The notes under the pieces are model-generated. The model made no database searches and was not told the DNA's origin. It saw nothing but the letters and a program-made list of their open reading frames with translations. A stretch of DNA of 32,628 nucleotides from JBOHDX01 sp050700835 (GTDB taxonomy: Bacteria; Actinomycetota; Actinomycetes; Propionibacteriales; Nocardioidaceae), in NCBI GenBank assembly GCA_050700835.1, contig JBOHDX010000097.1, positions 1 to 32,628 of the forward strand, read 5' to 3'. Position 1 is the first letter of the stretch; every line of letters starts with the position of its first letter. Made by a program: the position numbers and the translations under genes. Shown one piece after another: positions 6,637 through 15,534 of the stretch.

Positions 6637-8277
6637 GTGGCGGGCGAGCTGGTCTTCACCGGCGGCCGTGCGTTCTGCGCCGACGCCGCCGGCTCGTTCG
6701 TCGATGCGGTGGCGGTGGGCGGCAGCCGGGTGATCGCCGTCGGCGACGCCGCTGTGTCGATGGTCGGGCCGGGCACGGAGGTCCACGACCTCGCCGGGGG
6801 GCTGCTGGTTCCGGGCTTCGTCGACGCCCACGCCCACCCGGTCCAGGGCGGTCTCGAGCGGATGCGTTGCGATCTGACGGCGGTCGCCGACGTCACCGGC
6901 GCTCAGCCCTATCTCGACGCGATCGCCGCGTACTCCCGCGCGAACCCCCACCTGCCGTGGATCCTGGGCGGGGGCTGGCAGATGGCGGCGTTTCCCGGTG
7001 GCACGCCCACCGCGGCGATGCTGGACTCGGTCGTGGCAGACCGGCCGGTGCTGTTGCCGAACCGTGACCACCACGGCGCCTGGGCGAACACTGCGGCCCT
7101 CGAGCTCGCGGGCGTCGACGCGTCCACACCGGACCCGGCCGACGGCCGGATCGAGCGGGACGCGTCGGGAGCACCGACGGGCACGCTGCACGAGGGCGCG
7201 ATGGATCTGGTGAGCCGGTTCGTGCCGGCCGACACCCAGGACGACCACGTCGCAGGACTGCTCGCCGCCCAGGCGTACCTCCACTCGCTGGGCATCACCG
7301 GGTGGCAGGACGCCATCATCGGCGACTACGCCAACATCACCGACGCCTCCGCGGCGTACGTCCGGGCCATCGGTGCCGGGCAGCTGACCATGCGCGTGGT
7401 GGGTGCGCTGTGGTGGCAACGCGGTCGCGGCACCGAGCAGGTGGCCGAGCTCGTCGCGAAGCGGGACGCGCTCGTCGCGCAGGGTTTCCAGGCGACCAGC
7501 GTCAAGATCATGCAGGACGGCATCGCCGAGAACGGCACGGCCGGGATGCTCGAGCCCTATCTCGACGGGCACGGATGTGCCACCCACAACGCCGGGCTGT
7601 CGTTCGTCGACCCGGTCGCGCTGCGCACTCACGTGACCGAGTTGGACGCCGCCTGCTTCCAGGTGCACGTGCATGCGATCGGCGACCGCGCCGTGCGGGA
7701 GGCCCTGGATGCCTTCGAGGCGGCCCGCCGCGCCAACGGCCTGAACGACCTGCGCCACCACATCGCGCACATCCAGGTGATCCACCCGGACGACGTGCCG
7801 CGGTTCGCGGACCTGAAGGTGGCGGCGAACATGCAGGCCCTGTGGGCCGTCCACGAGCCGCAGATGGACGAGCTGACGATCCCGTTCCTCGGCGAGCCGC
7901 GTGTGTCGTGGCAGTACCCGTTCGCCGACCTCGAGCGGACGGGGGCGATGCTTGCGGCGGGCTCCGACTGGCCGGTGAGCAGCCCCGACCCTCTCGCCGC
8001 GATCCACGTCGCGGTCAACCGCACTCCACCAGACGAGGTGGGGGTGCCTCCGTTGCTGCCTGGCCAGCGGCTCGACCTGACGACCGCGCTGCGCGCCTAC
8101 ACCGCCGGCTCCGCCTACCTCAACCATGCCGACGACACCGGCAAGATCGCGGTCGGCGCGGTTGCCGACCTCGCGGTCCTCGACCGTGACCCGTTCGCCG
8201 GGCCGGCCGAGGAGATCGGTCAGACTCGCGTGGTCGCCACCTACGTCGCCGGCCGCCGGGTCTATCCCACCACCTGA
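6637..8277 (+). CDS. YtcJ-type amidohydrolase (amidohydrolase family 3)
   Basis: A 546-residue metal-dependent hydrolase starting at a GTG one base after the agmatinase stop. Motifs in order are VPGFVDAHAHP (His65, His67), TSVKIMQDGI (Lys290, a candidate metal-bridging Lys), HVHAIGDRA (His344, His346), HHIAHIQ (His374-378) and GSDWPVSS (Asp444). These form the TIM-barrel active site of the YtcJ/Amidohydro_3 family, whose members hydrolyse amide or related C-N bonds; the natural substrates are mostly unknown. The tight coupling to agmatinase suggests a polyamine-derived amide such as an N-acyl or N-carbamoyl polyamine, which is inference. No signal peptide, so cytoplasmic. Confidence 0.8.
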   Translation: MAGELVFTGGRAFCADAAGSFVDAVAVGGSRVIAVGDAAVSMVGPGTEVHDLAGGLLVPGFVDAHAHPVQGGLERMRCDLTAVADVTGAQPYLDAIAAYSRANPHLPWILGGGWQMAAFPGGTPTAAMLDSVVADRPVLLPNRDHHGAWANTAALELAGVDASTPDPADGRIERDASGAPTGTLHEGAMDLVSRFVPADTQDDHVAGLLAAQAYLHSLGITGWQDAIIGDYANITDASAAYVRAIGAGQLTMRVVGALWWQRGRGTEQVAELVAKRDALVAQGFQATSVKIMQDGIAENGTAGMLEPYLDGHGCATHNAGLSFVDPVALRTHVTELDAACFQVHVHAIGDRAVREALDAFEAARRANGLNDLRHHIAHIQVIHPDDVPRFADLKVAANMQALWAVHEPQMDELTIPFLGEPRVSWQYPFADLERTGAMLAAGSDWPVSSPDPLAAIHVAVNRTPPDEVGVPPLLPGQRLDLTTALRAYTAGSAYLNHADDTGKIAVGAVADLAVLDRDPFAGPAEEIGQTRVVATYVAGRRVYPTT

Positions 8278-8311
8278 AACGCGGGCCTCCTGTCTCAACG
8301 GCGGGAGTCGG

Positions 8312-9484
8312 TCAGCGGAAGGCGGACTGGCCGGTGAGGGCTTGGCCGATCACCAGCATGTGCACCTCGGACGTGCCTTCGTAGGTGAGCACCGACTCGA
8401 GGTTGTTTGCGTGCCGCATCGGGGAGTACTCCAGCGTGATCCCGCTGGCGGCGAGGATCGTGCGGCACTCACGGGCGATCGCCAGCGACTCGCGCACGTT
8501 GTTGAGCTTGCCGAGGCTCACCTGCTCGCCGGTGATCGTGCCGCCGTCCTTGAGCCGTCCGAGGTGCAGCGCCAGCAGCATGCCCTTGCCCAGCTCGAGC
8601 GTCATGTTGGCCAGCTTCTCCTGCGTGAGCTGGTACGCCGTGAGCGGCTTGTCGAACACGGTGCGAGATCCCGCGTACTCGATCGCGGTCGCGAGACTGT
8701 CTCGGGCGGCGCCCAGGGCACCGAAGATGATCCCGAAGCGAGCCTCGGACAGGCAGCTCAGCGGCCCCGACAGCCCGCGCGCCTCCGGCAGCATCGCCGA
8801 CGCCGGCAGCCGGACGTCTTCCAGCACCAGCTCGGACGTGACCGACGCGCGCAGCGACATCTTGCGGGTGACCTCCGGCGCGGAGAAGCCCGGTGTGTCC
8901 GTCGGCACCACGAAGCCACGGATCCCGTCGTCGGTGCGGGCCCACACGATCGCCACGTCGGCTACCGACCCGTTGGTGATCCACATCTTCGTGCCGTTCA
9001 GGACCCAGTCGTCACCATCGCGGCGCCCATGCGTGCGCATGGCGCCCGGATCGGAGCCGAAGTCGGGCTCGGTCAGCCCGAAGCACCCGATCAGCTCGCC
9101 GGCGGCCATCCGCGGCAGCCACTCGTCCTTCTGCTCGTTGCTGCCGAACCGCCAGATCGCGAACATCGCCAGCGATCCCTGCACCGAAACGAGGCTGCGG
9201 ATCCCGGAGTCCGCGGCCTCCAGCTCCAGACACGCCAGACCGTAGGACACGGCGTTGGTGCCGGCGCACCCGTAGCCGGTCAGGTGCATGCCGAGCAGGC
9301 CGAGCTTGCCCAGCTCGGGTGCCAGCTCACGGGCCGGGACCGTGGCGTCCTCGAACCAGTCCGCCAGGTGCGGCCGGATCTTGTCGTCGACGAAGCTGGC
9401 GACGGTACGCCGGATGGCGCGCTCCTCGTCGTCGAGTAGCGAGTCGATGGCGAACAGATCGAGTGGTGCGAGGGGGGCAGTCAC
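8312..9484 (-). CDS. gcdH: Acyl-CoA dehydrogenase, glutaryl-CoA dehydrogenase type
   Basis: A 390-residue flavoprotein. The GTG at 9484 is chosen over the upstream ATG at 9541 because a CGGAG site precedes it and 390 residues fits the family. Seen are LTEPDFGSDP and WITNG (FAD-binding region), SRTVFDKPL, and the catalytic Glu369 in LTYEGTSEVH. Arg96 in ADSGIRSLVSVQGSL is at the place where glutaryl-CoA dehydrogenases hold the Arg that binds the distal carboxylate. It would oxidise and decarboxylate glutaryl-CoA to crotonyl-CoA. Within a diamine locus this points to cadaverine or lysine breakdown through 5-aminovalerate and glutarate. It is divergent from the aldehyde dehydrogenase and convergent with the amidohydrolase. 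Confidence 0.8.
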   Translation of the reverse strand: MTAPLAPLDLFAIDSLLDDEERAIRRTVASFVDDKIRPHLADWFEDATVPARELAPELGKLGLLGMHLTGYGCAGTNAVSYGLACLELEAADSGIRSLVSVQGSLAMFAIWRFGSNEQKDEWLPRMAAGELIGCFGLTEPDFGSDPGAMRTHGRRDGDDWVLNGTKMWITNGSVADVAIVWARTDDGIRGFVVPTDTPGFSAPEVTRKMSLRASVTSELVLEDVRLPASAMLPEARGLSGPLSCLSEARFGIIFGALGAARDSLATAIEYAGSRTVFDKPLTAYQLTQEKLANMTLELGKGMLLALHLGRLKDGGTITGEQVSLGKLNNVRESLAIARECRTILAASGITLEYSPMRHANNLESVLTYEGTSEVHMLVIGQALTGQSAFR

Positions 9485-9623
9485 GGCAGGGCTCCGGGTG
9501 GCGGGAACGTTTCGGGCCGGGGTTCGACCCGAGTCGGGCATGATCCAAGCAGAGCACGTCCGCGCGCACGACGACGCACCGCGTTCCCTCATGCGCTCTC
9601 AGCCTGTCGATTTTCACAGTTTG

Positions 9624-9640
9624 GCAACGAATTTCGTCGC
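9624..9640. promoter_or_regulatory. Shared palindromic operator, copy 3
   Basis: GCAACGAATTTCGTCGC matches the best copy at 14 of 17 positions with near-symmetric arms. It lies in the divergent region between the glutaryl-CoA dehydrogenase and the aldehyde dehydrogenase, 88 bp before the latter. Confidence 0.45.
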
Positions 9641-9673
9641 GGAATCGCCTAAGGACTTCTGTAAACGCCGTTC

Positions 9674-9701
9674 TTGACTCTATTGTTCACTCGATCAGTG
9701 A
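9674..9701 (+). promoter_or_regulatory. Aldehyde dehydrogenase promoter region with inverted repeat
   Basis: TTGACT at 9674-9679 is a good -35 element. A perfect inverted repeat, TCACT CGATC AGTGA, occupies 9687-9701, where the -10 and start point would lie. It differs from the shared operator and could bind a second regulator, perhaps of TetR or GntR type. No strong -10 hexamer is visible. Confidence 0.4.
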
Positions 9702-9727
9702 GTTGAGTGCCACGACCCGGAGGGTTC

Positions 9728-11164
9728 ATGCCTGACGTCAAGCGGCTTGCGAACTTCGTCAACGGCGACACGTCGGCAGCGGCCGACGGCGCCACCTACG
9801 ACGTGCTCGACCCGACCACCGGCGAGGTCTATGCGACCGCGCCCCAGTCGGGACCGGCGGACGTGGACGCGGCCATGGCTGCCGCAGCCAAAGCGTTCGA
9901 GTCGTGGGGGCAGACGACCCCGTCGGAGCGCCAGTTGGCGCTGCTGCGGATCGCCGACTCGTTCGAGCGGCACGCCGACGAGCTGGTCGCAGCCGAGAGC
10001 AGGGACACCGGCAAGCCGATCGGACTCACCCTGAGCGAGGAGATCCCGCCGTCGGTCGACCAGGTGCGGTTCTTCGCGGGGGCGGCACGGGTGCTCGAGG
10101 GCAAGTCCGCCGGGGAGTACATGTCTGGTCACACGTCGTTCATCCGGCGTGAGCCGATCGGCGTGTGCGCGCAGGTCACCCCCTGGAACTACCCGTTCAT
10201 GATGGCGATCTGGAAGATCGCACCGGCGTTGGCGGCCGGCAACACGGTGGTCCTCAAGCCGAGCGACACGACGCCCGCCTCCACGGCGCTGCTGGCCGAG
10301 CTCGCGTCCGAGCACCTGCCGCCGGGCGTCCTCAACGTGGTCTGCGGCGACCGGGAGACGGGCCGCGCGTTGGTCGCGCACAAGACGCCTCAGATGGTGT
10401 CGATCACGGGCTCCGTACGGGCCGGCATGGAGGTGGCCAAGTCGGCGGCTGACGACGTGAAGCGAGTCCACCTCGAGCTGGGCGGCAAGGCCCCGGTCGT
10501 CATCTTCGACGACGCCGACGTCGAGGCGGCCGCGGAGGCCATCGCGACCGCGGGCTACTTCAACGCCGGCCAGGACTGCACCGCCTCGACCCGGGTGCTG
10601 GCGGGGCCGGGCGTACACGCCGACTTCGTCGCTGCGCTGACCGCACAGGCAAAGAACACCCGGACGGGCATGCCGGACGACGAGGACGTGTTGTACGGCC
10701 CGCTCAACAACGCCGACCAGATCGCCCGGGTCTCGGGCTTCATCGACCGGCTCCCCGACCACGCCACCCTCGACATCGGCGGTGCCCGCGTCGGCGACCG
10801 GGGCTACTTCTACTCACCCACCGTCGTCTCTGGGCTGCAGCAGGACGACGAGGCCATCCAGAACGAGATCTTCGGGCCTGTGATCACCGTGCAGAAGTTC
10901 TCCGACGAGGAGCAGGCACTGGCGTGGGCGAACGGCGTCGAGTACGGCCTGGCCTCCAGCGTGTGGACGAAGGATCATGGTCGTGCCATGCGGATGGCGA
11001 AGCGGCTCAACTTCGGATGTGTCTGGATCAACACCCACATCCCGATCGTCGCCGAGATGCCGCACGGTGGCTTCAAGCACTCGGGCTACGGCAAGGACCT
11101 GTCGATGTACGGGCTCGAGGACTACACCCGGGTCAAGCACGTGATGAGCAACATCGAGGGGTGA
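9728..11164 (+). CDS. Gamma-aminobutyraldehyde dehydrogenase
   Basis: A 478-residue NAD-dependent aldehyde dehydrogenase with a CCGGAGG ribosome site just before the ATG at 9728. Active-site residues are Asn154 in TPWNYPF, Glu250 in HLELGGKAP and the nucleophile Cys284 in FNAGQDCTA; the NAGQDC context is typical of the PatD/Prr group. It oxidises 4-aminobutyraldehyde, the product of putrescine transamination, to GABA and may also take other omega-aminoaldehydes. The stop is followed after one base by potA, so it leads an operon with the Pot importer (9728-15387). Confidence 0.85.
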   Translation: MPDVKRLANFVNGDTSAAADGATYDVLDPTTGEVYATAPQSGPADVDAAMAAAAKAFESWGQTTPSERQLALLRIADSFERHADELVAAESRDTGKPIGLTLSEEIPPSVDQVRFFAGAARVLEGKSAGEYMSGHTSFIRREPIGVCAQVTPWNYPFMMAIWKIAPALAAGNTVVLKPSDTTPASTALLAELASEHLPPGVLNVVCGDRETGRALVAHKTPQMVSITGSVRAGMEVAKSAADDVKRVHLELGGKAPVVIFDDADVEAAAEAIATAGYFNAGQDCTASTRVLAGPGVHADFVAALTAQAKNTRTGMPDDEDVLYGPLNNADQIARVSGFIDRLPDHATLDIGGARVGDRGYFYSPTVVSGLQQDDEAIQNEIFGPVITVQKFSDEEQALAWANGVEYGLASSVWTKDHGRAMRMAKRLNFGCVWINTHIPIVAEMPHGGFKHSGYGKDLSMYGLEDYTRVKHVMSNIEG

Positions 11165-11165
11165 C

Positions 11166-12401
11166 ATGAGCGATGACGTGATGGTGGCCGAGTCGAGTCG
11201 GGAGGCAGGAGGACGCGCCGCGGTCTCTGCCGGCACTCCGGCGATCCAGCTGGAGGGTGTGTCCAAGCAGTTCGCCGCCTCGAACGACAACGTCCAAGCC
11301 GTCGAGCATGTCGACCTCAGCATCGACCAGGGGGAGTTCTTCTCCCTCCTCGGCCCGTCCGGTTGCGGCAAGACGACCACGCTGCGCATGGTCGCCGGCT
11401 TCGAGGATCCGACGACGGGCCAGATCCTGTTGTACGGCAGCGACGTGGTCGGCGTGCCGCCGAACCGCCGTGACGTCAACCTCGTGTTCCAGAACTACGC
11501 ACTCTTCCCGCACATGTCGGTGTTCGAGAACATCGCCTTCGGGTTACGCCGCAAGAAGATGGAACGCTCGAAGATCGACGCGCGGGTCGGCGAGATGCTC
11601 GAGCTGGTCGAGCTGACCGGACGCGACAAGCGCCGTCCGCGGGAGCTGTCCGGAGGCCAGCAGCAGCGCGTGGCGTTGGCGCGGGCCCTGGTCAACCGGC
11701 CCCGGGCCTTGCTCCTCGACGAGCCGCTCGGGGCACTCGACCTCAAGCTCCGCCAGGCCATGCAGCTGGAGCTGAAGCGGATCCAGCGCGAGGTCGGGAT
11801 CACGTTCGTCTACGTCACGCACGATCAGGGTGAGGCCCTGACCATGTCGGACCGCCTGGTCGTGATGAACGCCGGCCGGGTCGAGCAGCTAGGCACTCCC
11901 CGGGAGGTCTACGAGCAGCCGCGTACCCGCTTCGTGGCCGGCTTCATCGGAACGTCGAACCTGCTCACCGGCGCCGTGACGAGGGTGGTCGACGGGAGTG
12001 CCGTGCTCGAGCGGGGAGTCGACCAGCGGATCGTGGTGCCGCTGCGCGGCCGGCAGACGACCGGTGACGTCGTGCTGACCGTACGCCCGGAGAAGATCCT
12101 CATGTCCTCGGCCGAACCCACCGCCCAGTGCCGGCTGTCCGGTGTGGTGAGGGAAGTCGTCTACCAGGGGACGTTCACCGGCTACACCGTCGAGACCGAT
12201 GCAGGCGAGCCGATCGTCGTGCACGTGCAGAACTCCGCCGGCTCGCTGGAGGGCGCGAACGCGGAGGACACCGTGTGGTTGTCGTGGGACGCCGACCACT
12301 CGTACCTCCTGGACGAGACGGCAGACCCGTCGGTGGACAACTCGGTCCCAGCCGCCTCGCCGGGCGACGCAGCCGTACCCCTACGAAAGAAGGCATCGTG
12401 A
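11166..12401 (+). CDS. potA: Spermidine/putrescine ABC importer, ATPase
   Basis: A 411-residue ATPase. Walker A is GPSGCGKT (residues 63-70), the signature is LSGGQQQR (161-168), Walker B is ALLLDEP (Asp185, Glu186) and the switch His is in VTHD (219). Residues from about 275 form the TOBE domain seen in PotA, FbpC and related importers. It energises uptake through PotB and PotC. The neighbouring polyamine catabolic genes and the PotD-like receptor make polyamines the likely cargo. The gene overlaps potD through GTGA. A short, poorly conserved N-terminal tail of about 25 residues precedes the ABC domain. Confidence 0.88.
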   Translation: MSDDVMVAESSREAGGRAAVSAGTPAIQLEGVSKQFAASNDNVQAVEHVDLSIDQGEFFSLLGPSGCGKTTTLRMVAGFEDPTTGQILLYGSDVVGVPPNRRDVNLVFQNYALFPHMSVFENIAFGLRRKKMERSKIDARVGEMLELVELTGRDKRRPRELSGGQQQRVALARALVNRPRALLLDEPLGALDLKLRQAMQLELKRIQREVGITFVYVTHDQGEALTMSDRLVVMNAGRVEQLGTPREVYEQPRTRFVAGFIGTSNLLTGAVTRVVDGSAVLERGVDQRIVVPLRGRQTTGDVVLTVRPEKILMSSAEPTAQCRLSGVVREVVYQGTFTGYTVETDAGEPIVVHVQNSAGSLEGANAEDTVWLSWDADHSYLLDETADPSVDNSVPAASPGDAAVPLRKKAS

Positions 12402-13651
12402 CCACATCCCCTCCCGGACTCGACCCGGCGCTGCTGCGCGGCCTGGCGCAGCAGCGTCACTCACGTCGCGATGTGCTGCGCCTGATGGGGATGCTGGGAG
12501 GTGGCGCGGTGCTGGCCGGCTGCGGCATCGGGTCCCAAGGCAGCAAGGCGAACACGAGCAAGAGCGCGGTCGACAAGTACTGGGCGGCGCAGAAGCCGAC
12601 CGGCAAGCTGAACTGGGCCAACTGGCCCCTCTACCTCGACACCAAGGGCCAGAGCGACCATCCGACTCTCGACACGTTCCAGAAGCAGACGGGCATCAAC
12701 GTCCACTACTACGAGGACATCCAGGACAACGGGCCGTTCTTCGCCAAGGTCCAGCCGGGCCTGTCGTCGGGCCAGTACTCCGGCTACGACCTCGCGGTGA
12801 TCAGCTCGGGCATCTACTTCAACAAGTTCCGCGAGCTGGGCTTCTTCCTGCCCTTGGACCAGTCCAAGCTGACCAACTTCCACAAGAACGCCGGGGACCG
12901 ATACCAGCACGAGGCGTTCGACCCCGGCAACGTCTACTCGATCCCGTGGCAGGCGGGCTTCACCGGCATCGGCTACAACCCGGACGCGGTCGGTGGTGAG
13001 ATCAAGAGCTGGGCGGACCTCCTCAACCCGAAGCTCTCCGGCAAGGTCGGCATGTTCGCCAACAACGAGGACCTGCCCAACTGCGCGCTGCTCGCTGTCG
13101 GGGTCGACCCGCTGAAGTCGACCCAGTCCGACTGGAAGAAGGCGGCCGGCTGGCTGGACAAGCAGAAGCCCTACGTGCGCCAGTACTACTCGCAGAACTA
13201 CATCCAGGCGCTCGCAACCGGGGACGTCTGGGCGTCGATGGCCTGGTCGGGCGACATCTTCCAGCAGAACCTCTCCGGCTCGAAGCTCAAGTTCATCATC
13301 CCGGAGGAAGGCGGTCTGCTGTGGACGGACAACTTCGTGATCCTCAAGGAGGCGCAGAACGCGCTCTCAGCGATGGCGCTGATGGACTTCTACTACCAGC
13401 CGGAGATCGCCGCCCTGGTGACGGAGTACGTCAACTACATCTCGCCGGTGCCGGCTGCCGGGAAGGTGGTGGCCCAGGATGCCGCCAAGGCGACCGGCAA
13501 GAACGCGACGTACCTGCACAACGTCGCGACCAGCTTCGCGACGTTCCCGACGTCCGCGACGTACGACCAGACCACCATCGGCTACACGCCCAAGGAGGGC
13601 ACGGAGCTCAACACGTGGAACTCCATCTTCCAGCCCGTCTACCAGTCCTGA
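12398..13651 (+). CDS. potD: Polyamine ABC importer, substrate-binding lipoprotein
   Basis: A 417-residue receptor whose GTG start overlaps the potA stop, with AAGAAGG ahead. The N-terminus has a twin-arginine pattern (HSRRDVLRLMG), a hydrophobic stretch and a lipobox VLAGC with Cys42, so it is probably a Tat-exported lipoprotein anchored outside the membrane. The mature part has the PotD/PotF type II binding fold: LNWANWPLYLD at the start, GYDLAVISSG, YSIPWQAGFTGIGYNPDAV, and WASMAWSGD. It delivers putrescine, spermidine or a related polycation to PotBC; the exact ligand is not readable from sequence. Confidence 0.87.
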   Translation: MTTSPPGLDPALLRGLAQQRHSRRDVLRLMGMLGGGAVLAGCGIGSQGSKANTSKSAVDKYWAAQKPTGKLNWANWPLYLDTKGQSDHPTLDTFQKQTGINVHYYEDIQDNGPFFAKVQPGLSSGQYSGYDLAVISSGIYFNKFRELGFFLPLDQSKLTNFHKNAGDRYQHEAFDPGNVYSIPWQAGFTGIGYNPDAVGGEIKSWADLLNPKLSGKVGMFANNEDLPNCALLAVGVDPLKSTQSDWKKAAGWLDKQKPYVRQYYSQNYIQALATGDVWASMAWSGDIFQQNLSGSKLKFIIPEEGGLLWTDNFVILKEAQNALSAMALMDFYYQPEIAALVTEYVNYISPVPAAGKVVAQDAAKATGKNATYLHNVATSFATFPTSATYDQTTIGYTPKEGTELNTWNSIFQPVYQS

Positions 13652-13660
13652 GGGGCGCCC

Positions 13661-14515
13661 GTGCGTAAGCGCCTCGCGCCCTATCTCCTGGTCCTGCCGG
13701 GCGGGCTTTGGCTGGCCGTCTTCTTCGTGATCCCGATGGCCGCGATGGTCCTGGTGTCGCTGCAGTCGGGCGACCTGATCCACGGGTACCAGCAGGTGTT
13801 CCGGGTCCAGAACTACGCCGATGTGGTGAGCCAGTACCACACCCAGCTGGTCCGGTCCCTGATCTACGGGCTCATCACCACGGTGATCACGATCGCTCTG
13901 GCGTACCCCATCGCGTACTGGATCGCGTTCTACGGCGGCAGGCACAAGTCGTCGTACCTCTTCCTGCTGCTGTTGCCGTTCTTCGTGACGTTCGTGATCC
14001 GGACCATCTCGTGGCAGTTCCTGCTGGCCGACAACGGCATGCTGATCACCCCGCTGCGATCGGCGGGGATCGTCAGCGCCAACTTCCACATCCTCGCCAC
14101 CGGCCCGGCCGTCATCGGCGGGTTGGTCTACAACTTCCTGCCGTTTATGGTGCTGCCGATCTATGTGGCTCTGGAGAGGATCGACCGCTCGTTGCTCGAA
14201 GCGTCGCGTGACCTGTTCGCCACCAGCACTCAGTCGTTCCTGCGGGTGGTCATGCCGTTGTCCCTGCCTGGCGTGTTCGCCGGCGTCATCCTGACGTTCG
14301 TGCCGGCCAGCTCGGACTACGTCAACGCCACGATCCTGGGCGGCAAGGGGCAGGTGATGATCGGCAACATCATCGAGTCGCTCTATCTCACCAACTCGCA
14401 GTACCCGCAGGCCGCGGCGCTCAGCTCGGTGCTGCTCGGCGCCCTGCTGCTCGGGATCTTCGTCTATGCGCGCGCGCTCGGCACTGCCGACGTGCTGGAC
14501 ACGAGTGCCGCATGA
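13661..14515 (+). CDS. potB: Polyamine ABC importer, permease B
   Basis: A 284-residue membrane protein with a GTG start 9 bp after potD and GAGGGG ahead. About six hydrophobic helices are visible, beginning at residues 7-32 (LLVLPGGLWLAVFFVIPMAA). The cytoplasmic EAA loop that contacts the ATPase is LEASRDLFATSTQSFLRVV, then MPLSLPGVFAG. It forms the channel heterodimer with PotC. The stop overlaps the potC start through ATGA. Confidence 0.87.
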   Translation: MRKRLAPYLLVLPGGLWLAVFFVIPMAAMVLVSLQSGDLIHGYQQVFRVQNYADVVSQYHTQLVRSLIYGLITTVITIALAYPIAYWIAFYGGRHKSSYLFLLLLPFFVTFVIRTISWQFLLADNGMLITPLRSAGIVSANFHILATGPAVIGGLVYNFLPFMVLPIYVALERIDRSLLEASRDLFATSTQSFLRVVMPLSLPGVFAGVILTFVPASSDYVNATILGGKGQVMIGNIIESLYLTNSQYPQAAALSSVLLGALLLGIFVYARALGTADVLDTSAA

Positions 14516-15387
14516 CCGACACCTTGATCGAGCCCGCGACCACCCGGAGCGCGCCCGAGCGCCGGGCCAAGGTCAAGGCACCGCGGGCGCCGTGGCTGCA
14601 CGTCTACACCTGGTTGGTCATCTTCTGGTTGTCGGTCCCGATCCTGGTGATGATCGCGTTCGGGTTCAACGACACGACGAGCAAGTTCAATTTCACCTGG
14701 CAGGGATTCACCCTCAAGTGGTATCGCGACCTGTTCCAGATCCCCAACCTGACAACGGCTTTGGAGAACTCGCTGACCATCGCCGCCCTGGTGACGGTGG
14801 TGTCGGCCGTCCTCGGCACGATGATCGGGTTCTCGATGGGGAAGTACAAGTTCCGCGGTCGGGCGGTGCTCGATCTGGTCCTGTTCGCCAACGTCGCCGC
14901 CCCAGAGATCGCGATGGGCACGGGGCTGCTGTCGCTGTTCCTGACCCTCGGGATCCCCCGTGGCTACTGGACCATCGTGATCGCCCACATCATGTTCGAC
15001 ATCGTCTACGTCGCGATCACCGTTCGGGCCCGGATGTCGGCCTACGACCGCAACCTCGAGGAGGCCGCCCAGGACCTCGGTGCCAGCTCGTTCACGACGT
15101 TCCGCCTGGTCACCCTGCCGATCCTGATGCCCGGCGTCATCGCCGGTGCGCTGCTGGCGTTCGCGTTGTCGATCGACGACTTCATCGTCACCGAGTTCAA
15201 CGCGGGCCAGACCTTGACCTTCCCGCTCTTCGTGTACGGCACCTCGCGGGTCGGGACGCCGCCACAGGTCAACGTGATGGGCACGCTCATCTTCGGTTTC
15301 GGCGTCTTGTTGGTGCTCGCCAACGCATGGTGGATGCGGCGTACCCGCCGGCTGACCCGCAAGCGAGTCGCCGTCGACGCCGCCTGA
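14512..15387 (+). CDS. potC: Polyamine ABC importer, permease C
   Basis: A 291-residue membrane protein, last gene of the operon. The first helix is at about residues 27-50 (YTWLVIFWLSVPILVMIAF). The EAA loop is LEEAAQDLGASSFTTFRLVT, then LPILMPGVIAG, and FALSIDDFIVTEF is the PotC signature region. It pairs with PotB. The C-terminus is Arg-rich and cytoplasmic. Confidence 0.87.
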   Translation: MTDTLIEPATTRSAPERRAKVKAPRAPWLHVYTWLVIFWLSVPILVMIAFGFNDTTSKFNFTWQGFTLKWYRDLFQIPNLTTALENSLTIAALVTVVSAVLGTMIGFSMGKYKFRGRAVLDLVLFANVAAPEIAMGTGLLSLFLTLGIPRGYWTIVIAHIMFDIVYVAITVRARMSAYDRNLEEAAQDLGASSFTTFRLVTLPILMPGVIAGALLAFALSIDDFIVTEFNAGQTLTFPLFVYGTSRVGTPPQVNVMGTLIFGFGVLLVLANAWWMRRTRRLTRKRVAVDAA

Positions 15388-15392
15388 TCGCT

Positions 15393-15463
15393 CGCCGCCC
15401 GCGCCTCGACTCCCCGCTTCACACGCCGCCCGCGCCTCGACTCCCCGCTTCACACGCCGCCCG
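15393..15463. repeat. 31-bp tandem repeat, about 2.3 copies
   Basis: The 31-bp unit beginning CGCCGCCCGCGCCTCGACTC is perfectly repeated from 15393 and partly a third time up to 15463. It lies between the convergent potC and response-regulator genes. Confidence 0.85.
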
Positions 15464-15467
15464 TGCC

Positions 15468-15503
15468 GTTTCGTGACCGAAATGCCCGAGTTCGGGGTAC
15501 GCC
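15468..15503. terminator. Two adjacent small hairpins, possible bidirectional terminator
   Basis: TTTCG TGAC CGAAA is followed at once by CCCGA GT TCGGG, giving two short stems between convergent genes. There is no clear T tract, so termination is only suggested by position. Confidence 0.3.
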
Positions 15504-15534
15504 CGGCGAGTGAAGCCGACCCGGCCGGGGCAGG

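Noticed and set aside
6526..8298. Long minus-strand open frame opposite the amidohydrolase
   Set aside because: It is an antisense shadow of a well-supported gene, with Arg/Gly/Val-rich composition and no recognisable motif.
15393..15463. CRISPR-like array
   Set aside because: The copies are directly adjacent without variable spacers and there are no cas genes.
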